Source: Cercis canadensis (taxonomy: Eukaryota; Streptophyta; Magnoliopsida; Fabales; Fabaceae). From it: a stretch of 64,000 nucleotides of DNA. Positions 1 through 14,649 of the stretch are shown piece after piece (position 1 is the first letter of the stretch; every line of letters begins with the position of its first letter). Below the pieces are notes generated by a model. The model was not told the origin of the DNA. It did not search any database and was given only the letters and a program-made list of their open reading frames with translations. The translations under genes and the position numbers were made by a program. The stretch lies in the NCBI GenBank assembly GCA_003255065.1, contig QAOA01000058.1, forward strand, positions 490,298-554,297. Reading direction: 5' to 3'.

Positions 1-826
1 CAGCATTATAGATATAAAATTTTACACTCATAAATTCTCCTAAATTTTCCATATCTCATGCCATCCCAAGTTACTAATCCCATTTCTAACTCATAATCTT
101 CTAAAAGGAACCATTCACAAAGTCAGCATAATTGAAATTAAATTTTATTTTGACCAATTTAAGAAAGTGAGACACTTCTGAGTATGCAATTTTAAACAAA
201 TACCTTACCAAACTAATTTTTAGTTTTTTTCTTTTTTGCTAATGAAAATTGTACTACTACACCAAACTTTGCTATTAATGCCAATCCTTTGTAGCAGCCT
301 TGTACAATTTCACATTTGTTGATAGCACATCACTAGGAGCACAATCTAAAGGGACTTGAGTAAATAATATTTTACTAAACCGTCGAATGAATGCTAGATA
401 GAGTACTAGCAGAAGTGGAACTGCATAGTTGGCCTTTGGAAGTATGAATATGCACAATTTCAATTAGTTTTGATGAAGGATCAAATGAACTACGACGTAT
501 GCTATGCTCTCCATTGCAACTATTTACACTAATAATCAACATAGTTTAGTACTATTTGTATATCTACATGGTAATTTAATCGTCGCCAAGCAGGCTTTGC
601 CTCTCATAAGTAAAACAAAATATCTTACAATGGAGAGAATTAAGACAAAATCCTCCAAAAGAAAACAGATAATTAGCAAACTGTTAAAAACTTGCCGTTC
701 AAAGTTAAATTTCCTTACTTCTGACCATTCTCTAGTAGGCACCTATTTTACCTTGGGCAGAAGCACACACCCAAAAAAACAGAAGAGATGATTGCATCCT
801 GAAACACTTTGAAGATGAATGCAGCC
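1..826. other. intergenic / 3' flank of PYRB
   Basis: AT-rich sequence downstream of the minus-strand PYRB stop codon. It probably includes that gene's 3' UTR next to position 826. I see no conserved coding frame, tRNA-like cloverleaf or clear repeat. The short open frames here have no recognisable protein content. Confidence 0.5.
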
Positions 827-3544
<2,718 letters not shown>

Positions 3545-3561
3545 TGCAAACAAAACCAACC

Positions 3562-3585
3562 CTAAATAACCACAAAACCATTCAT
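3562..3585 (-). promoter_or_regulatory. upstream ORF in PYRB 5' leader
   Basis: An ATG at 3585 opens a 7-codon frame (MNGFVVI, stop TAG at 3564-3562) that ends 17 nt before the PYRB start. It lies between a good 3' splice site (exon from 3618) and the main ATG, so it should be present in the mature mRNA. It could dampen translation, but no conservation can be judged here. Confidence 0.5.
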
Positions 3586-3618
3586 TATCTTTATTGATTG
3601 CCAAACCCTTTAAAGTCC

Positions 3619-4561
3619 CTAGACAAAAACAAATCTATTAACTGAAACAGAGAAGTTTCAAGCATCCACAGATAAGGGTTTCTTCCTCGTATCAAAAACT
3701 AGCAGAGGAGGAAAGACAACAAATAACTATCAAGATGGGGGGGCAAGCATGAGTCACATTACTATCTAATACAAAGAAATTCACAATCATAAACTAAAAG
3801 CAGTTGCAACATACTAATTCAATCATTTACCTCCTCTTACTATTTTTCATAGTAAAATTCCATCAGCGATAAGAGAAGTACAAAGGCAGAGTAAAAGATA
3901 TTCACTAAAAGGAAACAAGAGAGTAAAGAAACCAAAAGAGGAAAAAGACACATCAGAGAAGCAAAGCTTGTCAATCCCTCTCATATGAAGAGAAACTCCT
4001 TTTAAGAAAAACATTAGCTAAGCACCAGAACTTTCAAAAAATTGGATGCGGCAGAGATTTTTATACCTAAACTCTGACATCTCTTTCCAAACATAAGCAC
4101 TAAATTACTGCAGTCACTGCATGTAGCCATAAAGCCTTCTAAAACAAGAAAAATCACCATGTGCTTCAAACAAAGGAACAACAAGTTGCATTTCAAGCAG
4201 TGATTTTTCACACCAAGAAGATGGCAATTTTATCAACCCATGATATAACTGAAAAATACCAATTCAAACAATCATTCTAGCCCCAAAACTACTCATGAAT
4301 CATGGCATTATTAAAGATTGTATATCACTATTTGAAGCACCCCATATACTTGATTGCGATATTCCCCTTCAAAATAAAAAAGAAAGGATTTTGAGCAAAT
4401 AATACCAAGTATTTTGTCAAAAATAGGAAAAATCAACCATTAAACCAGAATCTAAACAGCTATTATAGCATTCACAACATAAACTCTTAAAATGCGTGAT
4501 AAATAAGGAATTTACCACACCACCCAGTATTGCTGTGCTTATTGGCAGCGTGGACACTTAC
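3619..4561 (-). other. probable 5'-UTR intron of PYRB
   Basis: On the minus strand a donor reading CTTT|GTAAGTG at 4561 pairs with an acceptor TTTTTGTCTAG ending at 3619. The sequence immediately above 4562 (to about 4720) is GC-richer and pyrimidine-rich like a leader exon. No coding frame continues through it. Leader introns are common in plant housekeeping genes. This assignment is inferred from splice-site quality only. Confidence 0.45.
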
Positions 4562-4819
4562 AAAGAGAATTGGCTTCTAGTTGTTGGTTGTCGTTTTGGG
4601 AGAGAAAGGAAGAGCTTGGGGTTCTTCCTCTTTGCCGAATGCCAATCAATGAAGATGGGAAAGAGGGTCTTGGGTCTTTGCTTCAGTATCAGTGGCGAGG
4701 TTGAACAAGCCACTAAACTAGGAATACGAGCGCCTGATTTAAGGAATGATTATTTCTATGGTGTAAGACATATAAAGTCTGTTCATTTTTTTTTTATTAT
4801 TTCGAAAGTAAACTTATAA

Positions 4820-7615
4820 AATGTGTACAAATATTTAAACATACAAAATTTTTATTTTTTTAAAGTTAAATATTATATTATAAAAATTACAAAGAGGTTT
4901 TATTTCTAATTAAAAAGGCCATTAGATTTATTCACCTGAAAAATAATTAAAATTCTTAAATTATGGAATTATTATGTCTATATATATAATTATGTGTAAA
5001 ATATTTCTCATTGTAGATATTTTCTTCTCCCTTTTATTGTTTAATAATTACCTGAAGTGTTACTCTCCAATTGATTGATAAAAAAAAAAAAAAAGATCCA
5101 CACACTAAATTTAATAAATGCAACCTTCAGATAATTTTTATGTGAGAGTGAAAATAATTAAAGGAAAAAATATGAAATAGCATCAATAAGTAATAACACA
5201 GAGTCTCATTCCTTTTATGCTACATAACTTATAAATTTTTATATTTTTTTTTTTGGTACGCAATGTGCTAAGAAAAAATAGAGGTATATATTACATAATA
5301 AAACTTTTGACATCAACCATTTAATTTTTGTGATTAAAAAATGTGCCACTTAAACCCACCTGTCTTGCGAAAAATTAAATATAAGTGCAAAACAATAATT
5401 AAAAAGAAGAAGAGGGTCACTGTCACTTGTTAGGAGAGAGGGCAGCAACTTATGGATGTATTACAATGAGAAAAGACCATCAAACTTTGATATTGATTGA
5501 ATTGATTTTGATGATGACAAATTACAATATGAAACTTTTTATATGATATTTGATTTGTGAAAGATAGCTTGTTGAGTCACATCACTATTAAAAACTCTCA
5601 ATTTTCACAAGAGCATGAAAGTTATGTGATATATGCGCATAAAGCTCTGGAACTTATCTCAGACAAAGACAGGAAAAAGAAAACAAAAAAGTATTAAACT
5701 TAGTTATGCAAAGAATTTTTGGGGACAAAGGAATGAAGTTCATAGATGAAAATGGGTCCTCATCTACAAACAAAGTGACCAACCAACCAAATTATAGTAC
5801 ACTAGTTACACTGTCATTTCACAAAAGATAAGGCGTAACACTTGTAAAAATTAAATCTGTTAATGCATTCACCAATAAATATATGTTACTTGTGTTGGAG
5901 AACGTGGATCACATTTAAGAAATCTCCACAAAAAGTTCCATATCGAGAGTTGAGATCTTCTGGTTTTTTTTTTTTTTTTTCAAGGGAATCTTCTGATTAT
6001 CTTAATTGTTCTCTTTCATATTTTTAGTTGCGCTTTATAATCACATCTATTGTTGCCCGTATAAGTTGTAATTCAAAGATGTCAGCTTTAACAATACTTT
6101 CTTCCTCAAAGGCATAATACAAAGTATTTCATTATAAAGATTGTGTTTAAATTTCGTTAGAACTTATGAGAGGAGATATATCACCCCCCTTGTCCAGCCT
6201 CGGCAGACCCCAAAAAACGATACTTTCTCACATAAGACAGCAAAGCCTGTAAAAGTCCTTTATGGTAACTGTCAATTACGTGAGCTAAGGAACCACTGTT
6301 GCGTAATTGTTACCAACAATAACTGAAACAGTAAAACCATCAAACCTAAGGAACAAGAAAAGAACCTGAGCGAGCAACATCACATCACTCAAGTGAATAG
6401 AAAGCTCTAGCCTGACTGATCTCACTGTCCAAAGCATTAGAGATAGTTACTATGAGAAGACGTAAACACAGATATTAACAAGCTCATCCTTGCTTCTGCA
6501 TCACATCCATTTCCTAAAGTTCTCGCACCCACGCCACCCCCACCCACACAACAAGACACAAACACACACAAAAAGAAGAAAAAAACCTTAAGGGTGAAAC
6601 TATGTTTAAACCTGAATTGGAAAGATTTGGGCTGCTTCTACAATAATGTAATTGTGGCTCAAACTCATAGTACAACCTAAGCCACCAAATCAAAAAGTAT
6701 GGCCAATTGCTTTAAACTGATGACAGTGGTGCAGCAGTGGATGATTGAAATTGAGCCAAGTTGGCAACGATTTACATAGCCTGGATTTTAAAGGGGTACT
6801 AGAAGTAGAATTATACTTCAAATAAAGGCAATCTGAAAGAATAATTCACTCTGCAATAGCAACCTTAGGATGTCTCTCATTAGCCATGATAAACCAAGAG
6901 AGTGACAGATTTACTAATTTTTTTCCCCAGGTTTTTTCCATTTCAATGTTGCACCAACAGTAAAGAGGAATGATGAAATTAAAGGTGTGGACTGCAAGCA
7001 AAATTAATGCCTTGAGATACAGTTCAAATTGAGGAGTTAAGAAACAGAGATAAAAACAAATAACAAGCTGTTCCATCCAAACTCCAACTGATGTTCAGGA
7101 AAGAATAAAGAGGGCAAAATTAAATAAGACTTTGCTAATACAATCACTAAAGTTCTTATTTGCAATATGCATGCCTCTTCCCCATTGCCAGACCCTGAGT
7201 GGGTTGCGACTAGTATACAGCTATACATGTCTTATTGTAACCAATTCCACAACAATTGAACCTTGAACTAAATTATGCAGGCAATCAGCTTTCAAATGCA
7301 TTAATATTGTTTTTGTTTCCCTGTCAAAATTCGGATTCAGTTCTGAATAATGTGAACTTTAGAAACCAAATAAAAAGTTTGCCTTCGTATTAGGGCGCGG
7401 ACTGCAATGTAAAAAAGCATTAATGAATTAACAGTCCTACTAGACTGATATACAAGGATTCACTCAAATATTTAGGTTAAATGAAACAAATAGAGAAACT
7501 ACACAACAGCAAAATTCAACATACAATGTATAAGTCTTCTACACTATTCAATTACAGAATAAAAGTAATAAACTTACATATTAACTCAACTTCCCATGGG
7601 TAATCTCTCCATGCA
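4820..7615. other. intergenic region
   Basis: AT-rich DNA between the PYRB leader and the stop codon of the next minus-strand gene. It contains homopolymer runs (A near 5080, T near 5240 and 5965) but no coding frame with recognisable content. The part nearest 7615 is expected to include that gene's 3' UTR. Confidence 0.45.
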
Positions 7616-8578
7616 TCATACATCCAAATTTTCCATTTGAATGCTACTTTTGAGAGGCACATATTCTCCAAGATAGCCACCAAGATGATCATGCAAAGCG
7701 CTCTTATCAATCCCTTGATGATGATAACTTTTGCACACATAGTAGAACACACTCTGGGCCAATAACCCAACCAGATTCACAATTACCAACACACCCACCA
7801 AGAACCCACCAACCACAATCCTCGCAAACACCCCATAATAATCTCCACCGTGAACCACCACCACACTAAACACACCTCCAATTACCCCACAAATTGTCAA
7901 ATAACCAAACACCAGTATAGCTGCATACATGGCCCTCCCCTTTAACAACTCATAGCTCTTCTTCATTGCCGCAAAACCATAAACAGGTTCCAGCACCGAC
8001 ACCACACTGGCCAAGTGCCACAAGGCAGTGATATACACATGAACAACCAAGAAGAGCAAGAGGAGCACAATTATGGCGAAAATCAGCAAAAAGGAATTCT
8101 GGGTATCAATTGCTACAACAAGCAAGACCAGAAACAGAACAAAGACGAAGTTGTAGCCGATCATCAAGAGGGTGACCCACAAAAAGGTCATAAACAATCG
8201 CTTAAAAACCTTGGGGATCGCAGAGAGTGTATAGGAAAAGGAAACGGGTTTGGAGGTATAGAGCGAGGCGACGGTGAAAACGACCGCAGCTGTGGAGAGG
8301 AGAGAGAAGGCGAAGAGAAAGATGAGGTAGCAGAATTGAATAACCAAAAGGACGGTCCATTCGTGATTGGCTTGTGCAGGGTCAGCGTAAGGGGATTGGA
8401 GCTGAGCGAGAAGAGGGTGAGTGAAGAGGGAGTGAGCTAAGATTGCGAAAGAGAGAGGGAAGATTAGGGTTAGAGTGATGAGGTAGAAGGTTTTAGGGGA
8501 TCGTTTGGGGATTGAAATTGATTCTCTGAGGATATCTGGAATGCTTAAGAATTGAAGCTCTTCTGGGGCTAGATCCAT
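7616..8578 (-). CDS. intronless plant polytopic membrane protein, function unknown
   Basis: A single uninterrupted frame of 320 residues from the ATG at 8578 to TGA at 7616. The frame stays open upstream of 8578, but only with non-ATG codons. It starts MDLAPEELQFLSIPDILRES, a soluble head followed by hydrophobic segments at about residues 31-52, 73-107, 128-157, 163-195, 225-250 and 263-290, so roughly six membrane spans. An amphipathic KKSYELLKGR segment follows the fourth. The tail is hydrophilic (YHHQGIDKSALHDHLGGYLGEYVPL). It resembles a plant-specific uncharacterised membrane-protein family (Arabidopsis At4g19950/At5g44860-like, from memory). No catalytic motif is visible and I assign no function. 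Codon and base use match a genuine gene, being markedly GC-richer than the surroundings. Confidence 0.88.
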   Translation of the reverse strand: MDLAPEELQFLSIPDILRESISIPKRSPKTFYLITLTLIFPLSFAILAHSLFTHPLLAQLQSPYADPAQANHEWTVLLVIQFCYLIFLFAFSLLSTAAVVFTVASLYTSKPVSFSYTLSAIPKVFKRLFMTFLWVTLLMIGYNFVFVLFLVLLVVAIDTQNSFLLIFAIIVLLLLFLVVHVYITALWHLASVVSVLEPVYGFAAMKKSYELLKGRAMYAAILVFGYLTICGVIGGVFSVVVVHGGDYYGVFARIVVGGFLVGVLVIVNLVGLLAQSVFYYVCKSYHHQGIDKSALHDHLGGYLGEYVPLKSSIQMENLDV

Positions 8579-8699
8579 TGCATTCAAGATCAAATTGTTT
8601 CCTTCCTGATCTGATTTGGGAAAACGCTCCAGAAACAAACAAGATGCAGGAAATTCAGAACAGAAAATGGAAGAAAGAATCAAATTTGGCTTCTGGTTG

Positions 8700-10138
8700 T
8701 GGATTTCAAGGCCAGATTCCAGAAAAGAGAGACAAGTGACGGTGAAGGATGATGACGTGGAAGGGGGTATGGCGTGCTTTGTTTTAAGCTAAGACACTTA
8801 GATTTAGATTAGAGTTGAAAATGTTGACTTGACTATTTGAAACAAGCCAGCCAAGACTTGTTGTTTTGGGCCATTTAAAATGATTTTGGAGTCATATTGA
8901 ACGGGCCAGGAAAAGAGGATCTTAAAGATGAGAGGTAGAAATAGCCCAACACTCTCCCTCCCTCCCTCCCTCTAGATTATAATAAATAAACATGACTAAT
9001 TAACAATTTATTTCTTAAAAATATTATGGTTCTCAATTTAGTATTCAAAATTTCAAACCCAAAACGAATCCCTCATGCAACTCACACTCACATCTGACTT
9101 ATAATTCTTTTTCAATAATTATTGATACTTATTTGAATGAATGAATGTATGTGTCTAATAAGGATTGACACATAATAACACTAAATATATATTTAGAACT
9201 ACGGTAGGATTGAAATTTTTTTTGATATATATATATTGTCACTCTTATTTGTCTGGATGTGTTTACTTTTATTTATTCCTAATTCATTTTTAATTAAAGA
9301 TTAAAGTGTTTAAGTTAAAAATTAATTAAATCACATGAATAGCACATTTCCGTCCATTAATTAATATGGTCAAATGGACGAAAAAAGTTTCTTGCACATT
9401 GAAGGGAACTAACCTCATTGACAGAATCAGATATGTTAAAAGTTCCCTTTTGGCATTGTTGTATATATTAAGCTAGAAGGAAACACTATTAGTAACTGAT
9501 GTATTCATTTCTACAGAAAAACATCCTTGTCAGTGTTGGCTAATGAATTTTTGTAGCTATAAATAATATATTTAGGTTTGGTACTGATCTATCTAAGTTG
9601 TGTAAAAGCAAGCTATTGTTCATCACTAGTTGATTTTTAAGCACTCACATCTGTGGTTGCATACTGATCCACTGCACTCTCATCTTATATATTTCAACTT
9701 GAAATATAAGTAAAATTAAGTTTGAATTATGAGTTGCAATTTTTCTTATTTCTGAAGATTCGACACATATAGATAGATATCTTATTAAATTGATTTCTTC
9801 ATATGAAATGCTCATTTGATAAGATACAATGAAGACGTAAAGAAACTAAAAGAAGAATTTTATTAAATTTATTTTCTTCTTATTAAAAGGCTTATGACAT
9901 GTTTCGTGAGCCATAAGAAAACTATATTTCCAATCAACGGGAAGGTAACAATTTCGTGGCCGATCGAGTTCATGCACAAATCTTATATAAAATCAGACGC
10001 GATACTCATACTGTGGACGCTAAATTCTTGAATCTCAATGTTTAACGTGGACAAACTAGATGGTGTTCTTTATATTGTTCATGTCAGCAAAATAGAACAT
10101 TAATGGAAGGATTACAATGTGAATCCAAATCAGAAAAT
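8700..10138. other. intergenic region
   Basis: Promoter side of the intronless membrane-protein gene (a TGACGTGG motif lies at about 8753-8760) followed by AT-rich DNA up to the 3' end of the alpha-galactosidase gene. A short CCCT tandem tract is present at about 8957-8972. I see no coding sequence. Confidence 0.45.
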
Positions 10139-13100
10139 TCATTTGGGAGACAAGACATACATCTTACATGCATGTGAATCCAAAGGGGCAGAGATTTGTC
10201 CCAAAACCATTGACTGATTAGTGTGCTGCACAATTCATTACAAGTAAATAAGAGCATAGCAATGTTAAATAAGGTGCATAATTATGAAAACATAACTTGT
10301 TCTATGTATCTCACCTCCCACAAATCGCGCACATCAACTACACTATCCTGCTTCAGGCCTATGTCAGACCAATATGCGGTCACCGTAGCATTTGATGAGC
10401 TTCTGTTCCACAAGACCACTGCTAGCCTGCCACCGCTGAGAGGACCAGCCCAAACCTGTCACAGTTACATGCTTTTATTTACATGTGATAACATAAGTAG
10501 TATTCTAACAGGAGAAGATGGTGACAACCTTAACATCTCCAATTTCACTAATGCTATGTTTGAATAGAGGGGAAAAGGATGGAATGGAAGGAGAAAAAGT
10601 GACGTATCATTGTTTAGAAGACTAGTTTTAAGCAAGGGGAATTCATGAAATGGAAAGAGATTCAATTTCATTCAATCCCCTCAAACTCCATGTATCTTTT
10701 CTTTCAAATTGGGGAGAAGGCAATAGAAAGAAACATATTTTTAATTAAAAAATTATAAAATTACTAGCATACCTCTTAAGTACTTTCAAAATTAAAAATA
10801 TAATGACTATATTGAAAATTTGTTTTATAACTTATTCTTTTCCTTTTACTTTCACTTTAACTCCCAAACAAGGAGAAGGTAACTCCCTTTCCTTCCCTTC
10901 CCTTTATGATCCATTATATTCCATACTCTTCAAACTCCCAAACATAGCATAAAGAAAACACAAAAAGGGGAAGAAAAACATTACCTCCAAATCATTGTTG
11001 TTTTTCACCTTTTTTCCTTGAACTCCTAATTGGTCTGCATACAAGAAGAAGATCATAAGTATCAAAGTATTTTGTATTGAACTCTCAGTGGTTGAATCTT
11101 TTTCAATCAAGCTGCACTTAATCGGTTTAGTTTGTCTTTTTGTTTAAGCTATCATGTAATATTGTAAAGTTGTATCCTAACAGGCGTAAAACTCTAGAGA
11201 ATCCTTGTTATGAACTTATGACTAATAGTGAAATCTTTTTCTGAAGCTGGTAAAATTCTGTATAAATTCTTGTATTATCTCAGTAAGAGTATGAGAAGCT
11301 CTGTAATATTCCAGAGAAAAAAATGTGTTTTCCTTCATATACAGAAAAAATCATCTCATTTATGCAGATAGCAGAAGAAAACCGACATGAAGAAGAGAGT
11401 TTTTATTCTGTTCATACCTTGGTTTACTGCAATAACTTCATTGTTACTTAGAAGTCCTTTGGTTGTGTTATCCATAGCTCGAATATCACATCCAATCAAC
11501 AAAGGAGCCTATATGTAATGTACATAAAGAAATAATTAATACTGCAAAACAGATTTTCCTGAAATGGCAATGTCTAATCTGTACGCACTTATTTTGTATT
11601 CTGTTTCATGTTACCTTAGCTAATGCCCATATGCTGAAATGGGCACGATATTCTTCTGTTGACATGCCTCCATTTCCAACTTCAAGCATGTCAGGATCTG
11701 AAACCAAAAACTAATTTCCTCAATACGATTGAGACTAAAAAAAATAAAAATTAAATTCTTCAAACAGAGACTTGAATTTCAGCATTGAATCATCTGAGAG
11801 GTAAGTAACTGGTGAGATTCATTACCATTCCAACCTCCAGGTCCAGCATAGGATGCCCATTCGTCATTTGCATCCGCACGATTTGTCATACTGTAGAGAA
11901 AGTAAAATTAGTTTTTTATGAGGAAAAAGAAGAAATAAGAAACCATTTGATGCAAATATATGAATGTTATAGCTAAGAGCCTAAGAGTTCTTTAAGCTCA
12001 ATCATTATTTAATCCAAAGAGACCACTCTTCAAGAAATGCCTTAGCCAATGGTTATATTGGCCAAAAAGCTTAAGTTATTATATCTAACATGTCATAGTA
12101 CGTGAAAGTTCTTTAAATTTAAAGAGTGGACAAAACACAAGTTCACTTATATCTTATACTGAAATTTCATTTTAATTGAGAAAGTAGGGTAGAAGGATTT
12201 GATCTCTTGATCACTTGGTCAAAGAGACTCTAATACATGTCAAAGAATCATCGAATAATTTTATATCTAACAATTAAAACTTTGAAATAGAGAAACATGT
12301 GAATACAAATTTCTTTCTTGCATACCTTTTCCAATTATCTTGAATGTCTCCTGTTGTTCTCCAGCTATTTCCAAGACTTTTGGCCCAAGTTGCAGGGTCT
12401 TCAAGTCCCCTAAGTTAACAAATACATGAGAAAAAGAAATGAAGTTATCAGCATAGGCAAACCACTCATGTATGAGAAAAATCATCACTAATTAAACTTA
12501 CCATTCACAAAGAGAGAAGAAAATTGACCTTCCAGAGTTTAATAAAGCTTCAGCCATTCTTGGATACCTGTTTCGCAGAATAGATAAGAATTTTTGACAT
12601 TTTGAAACAGATATATATACACTTACATGGATTTGAAAGTAACAAATACCTCTCCTTTGGGCTTATACCAGTGTTATTACAGTTATCATACTTTAAGTAG
12701 TCAACTCCCTAAAGTTACATTCAAATCAGAAACTTGTTAAAGTGTTATAGGATAAAAGTAGATAAAAATGCAAAATTAGTTTCACATGAATGCATCTTAC
12801 CCAATAAGCAAAGGATTTTGCATCTTGCTCCTCATGCCCTAATGATCCAGGCATAGTTTTGCTGCATGTAAGAGTTCTGCACAGAAATTTAAAGCAGTCA
12901 AGAACACTTGAATAACCGGGAATTCTTACTGTTGATCGAAGTGCTAGGTTAATGTTCAGACCCAGCATCAGCATAAATCCCAAGCTTTAAGCCTTTGCCG
13001 TGAACATAGTCAGCTAAAGCCTTAACTCCTGAAGGGAAGGTTGAAGCTTTTGCAACCAAATTTCCCTGCCAGATTCTGAAAACATGTCAGAGAAACTCAT

Positions 13101-14348
13101 AAAAGAAAAATGCAAACTGTAACATGTAATTAAGTTTTCCTTGCATTGGATACAAATGCTTCTTTCATTAGTGCAGCAAATAAAATCAAAGCCTTTTATT
13201 CTCTTTGGTTGACAATTTGCATAATATTTGACTGACCAATGCAAATGCAACATGAAAAAAATAAAGCATAAAGTTTATACTTTTAATTTGTTGAAAGGGG
13301 GAGTAATATTAAATATAGTATACCTCAGAGTCTCGGTTCATTTCACCCCAGCAATCATCTGAAAAAAGAAAACATAGAAAATAACATATTATAGTATCCT
13401 TATGAATAAAACAAATTAGATAAAGTAATTTTCTCTTTTTTTTGTTGGTGCACAGTAATTTTTCTTTTTAGAATAAGTATACAAAATATTAACCTACCTA
13501 AATTGATGTATCGGTAACCCAACTCAGCAAGTCCAGATGACACCATCGCATCAGCTGTAAAAATGAAAAGATATATATAACATAGCATAAATCAATATTG
13601 CTAAAGCGTTTTAGAAACTAATTAAAATATTGCTAAAACTTCAATAAAATTTCAGTGAATTTCAATTTCTAGCTAACTTCTCAATAGTCAATGGCATAGT
13701 TACCTGTCTCTCTAATCAGGCTTTCACTGACATTGCATTGGAAGTGATTCCAGCTATTCCATCTGATCACCATTAAGAAGTGGTTACGTACTTTTATCAT
13801 TCAAAAAGGAATTCATTATCGGCAAAATCTATTTATATTTTAACATAATAATTATAAACTAAATACAATAATAACATATTCTACACAAAATAATTACATA
13901 TATCAACATATATAATTTATTTTATACATAATAACCACATGGCTTGAGAGATATTTCAGTTATTTTATATTGATAACCACATATTATATAATAGTAACCA
14001 CATAACTTAAGGATGATTTTGGTAATTTTCTAAGTGGAACCAAATCATCATTTTGCTTTATTTATGATCGATGTATACAATGTTCTCAAGACATACCGAT
14101 CTAGAACTAGAACCTTTGCCCTAACGGCTACTTTTGTATAATACACGATTGATGCATACGAGAACAACTTACTTGTTCCCTTAGCGTCATTCAACATAGA
14201 GATCGAAATAAAAGAGAACAGTTTACTTGTTAAAGGGAATGTTGAAGAGCTGTGCTTACCCCATGGGAGGTGTTTGGCCGAGTCCATTGTCAGCTGCAGC
14301 CGAGGATGTGAGTGCCACAAGGAGAAGAACTCTGATGATGAATGCCAT
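10139..14348 (-). CDS. alpha-galactosidase, GH27 (15 coding exons)
   Basis: Secreted, vacuolar or wall hydrolase releasing terminal alpha-1,6-galactose from raffinose-type oligosaccharides, galactomannans or galactolipids. Minus-strand exons: 14348-14260, 13762-13704, 13554-13498, 13358-13324, 13065-12962, 12876-12801, 12708-12650, 12567-12502, 12409-12326, 11890-11826, 11697-11615, 11508-11418, 11034-10985, 10455-10315, 10225-10139. Frames close to 381 residues. Residues 1-19 form a signal peptide ([19 protein letters not shown]), followed by PPMGWNSWNHF. The nucleophile Asp is D148 in YLKYDNC; the acid/base Asp is D203 in [22 protein letters not shown] and [10 protein letters not shown] are also present. 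The C-terminal beta domain ends [11 protein letters not shown]. The donor of exon 5 (GG|GTCTGA) is weak, but the frame requires it. Paralogue assignment (AGAL1/2/3) was not attempted. Confidence 0.94.
10547..10952. mobile_element. MITE in an intron of the alpha-galactosidase gene
   Basis: The segment starts with ATGCTATGTTTG (10551-10562) and ends with its reverse complement CAAACATAGCAT, giving terminal inverted repeats about 400 bp apart. The arms are purine-rich on the left and pyrimidine-rich on the right, as in foldback elements. There is no coding content. It lies entirely within the intron between exons 13 and 14 (10984-10456), so splicing is probably unaffected. No convincing target-site duplication was identified, so the superfamily is open. 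Confidence 0.6.
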
Positions 14349-14649
14349 TTTGGAGCGCAACGAAGCTATCAAAAAGATTACTGGTATTCACTATTCAGAA
14401 AACCAGAAAGGTATTCACTTTTCAGAGAGAGAGGCATTCAAATTTCATGTTTACACTAAACACTCCCCCCACATATTTGGCCTCTCTCCCTTTTCATGCA
14501 TTTATTCATTTACCAAATTATCACATCGATCTTCTTTAGGCAAGGCTCACCCATCACCAAAATGGCCTACTTTATATATGATCATGCACATTGGTTTACC
14601 CGCAGATTCTTCATTTATATTAATTAGCAAACAGCTTGCATTTTAAATT

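Noticed and set aside
8015..8440. Plus-strand 141-codon open frame
   Set aside because: It lies antisense inside the conserved intronless membrane-protein gene; its Gln/Glu/Gly-rich content is the mirror of hydrophobic codons on the other strand.
10225..10315. Apparent C-terminal truncation of alpha-galactosidase by read-through into an early stop after exon 14
   Set aside because: A final exon at 10139-10225 with a proper acceptor (GTGCAG) restores the family C-terminus ending CKMYVLSPK, so the gene is complete.
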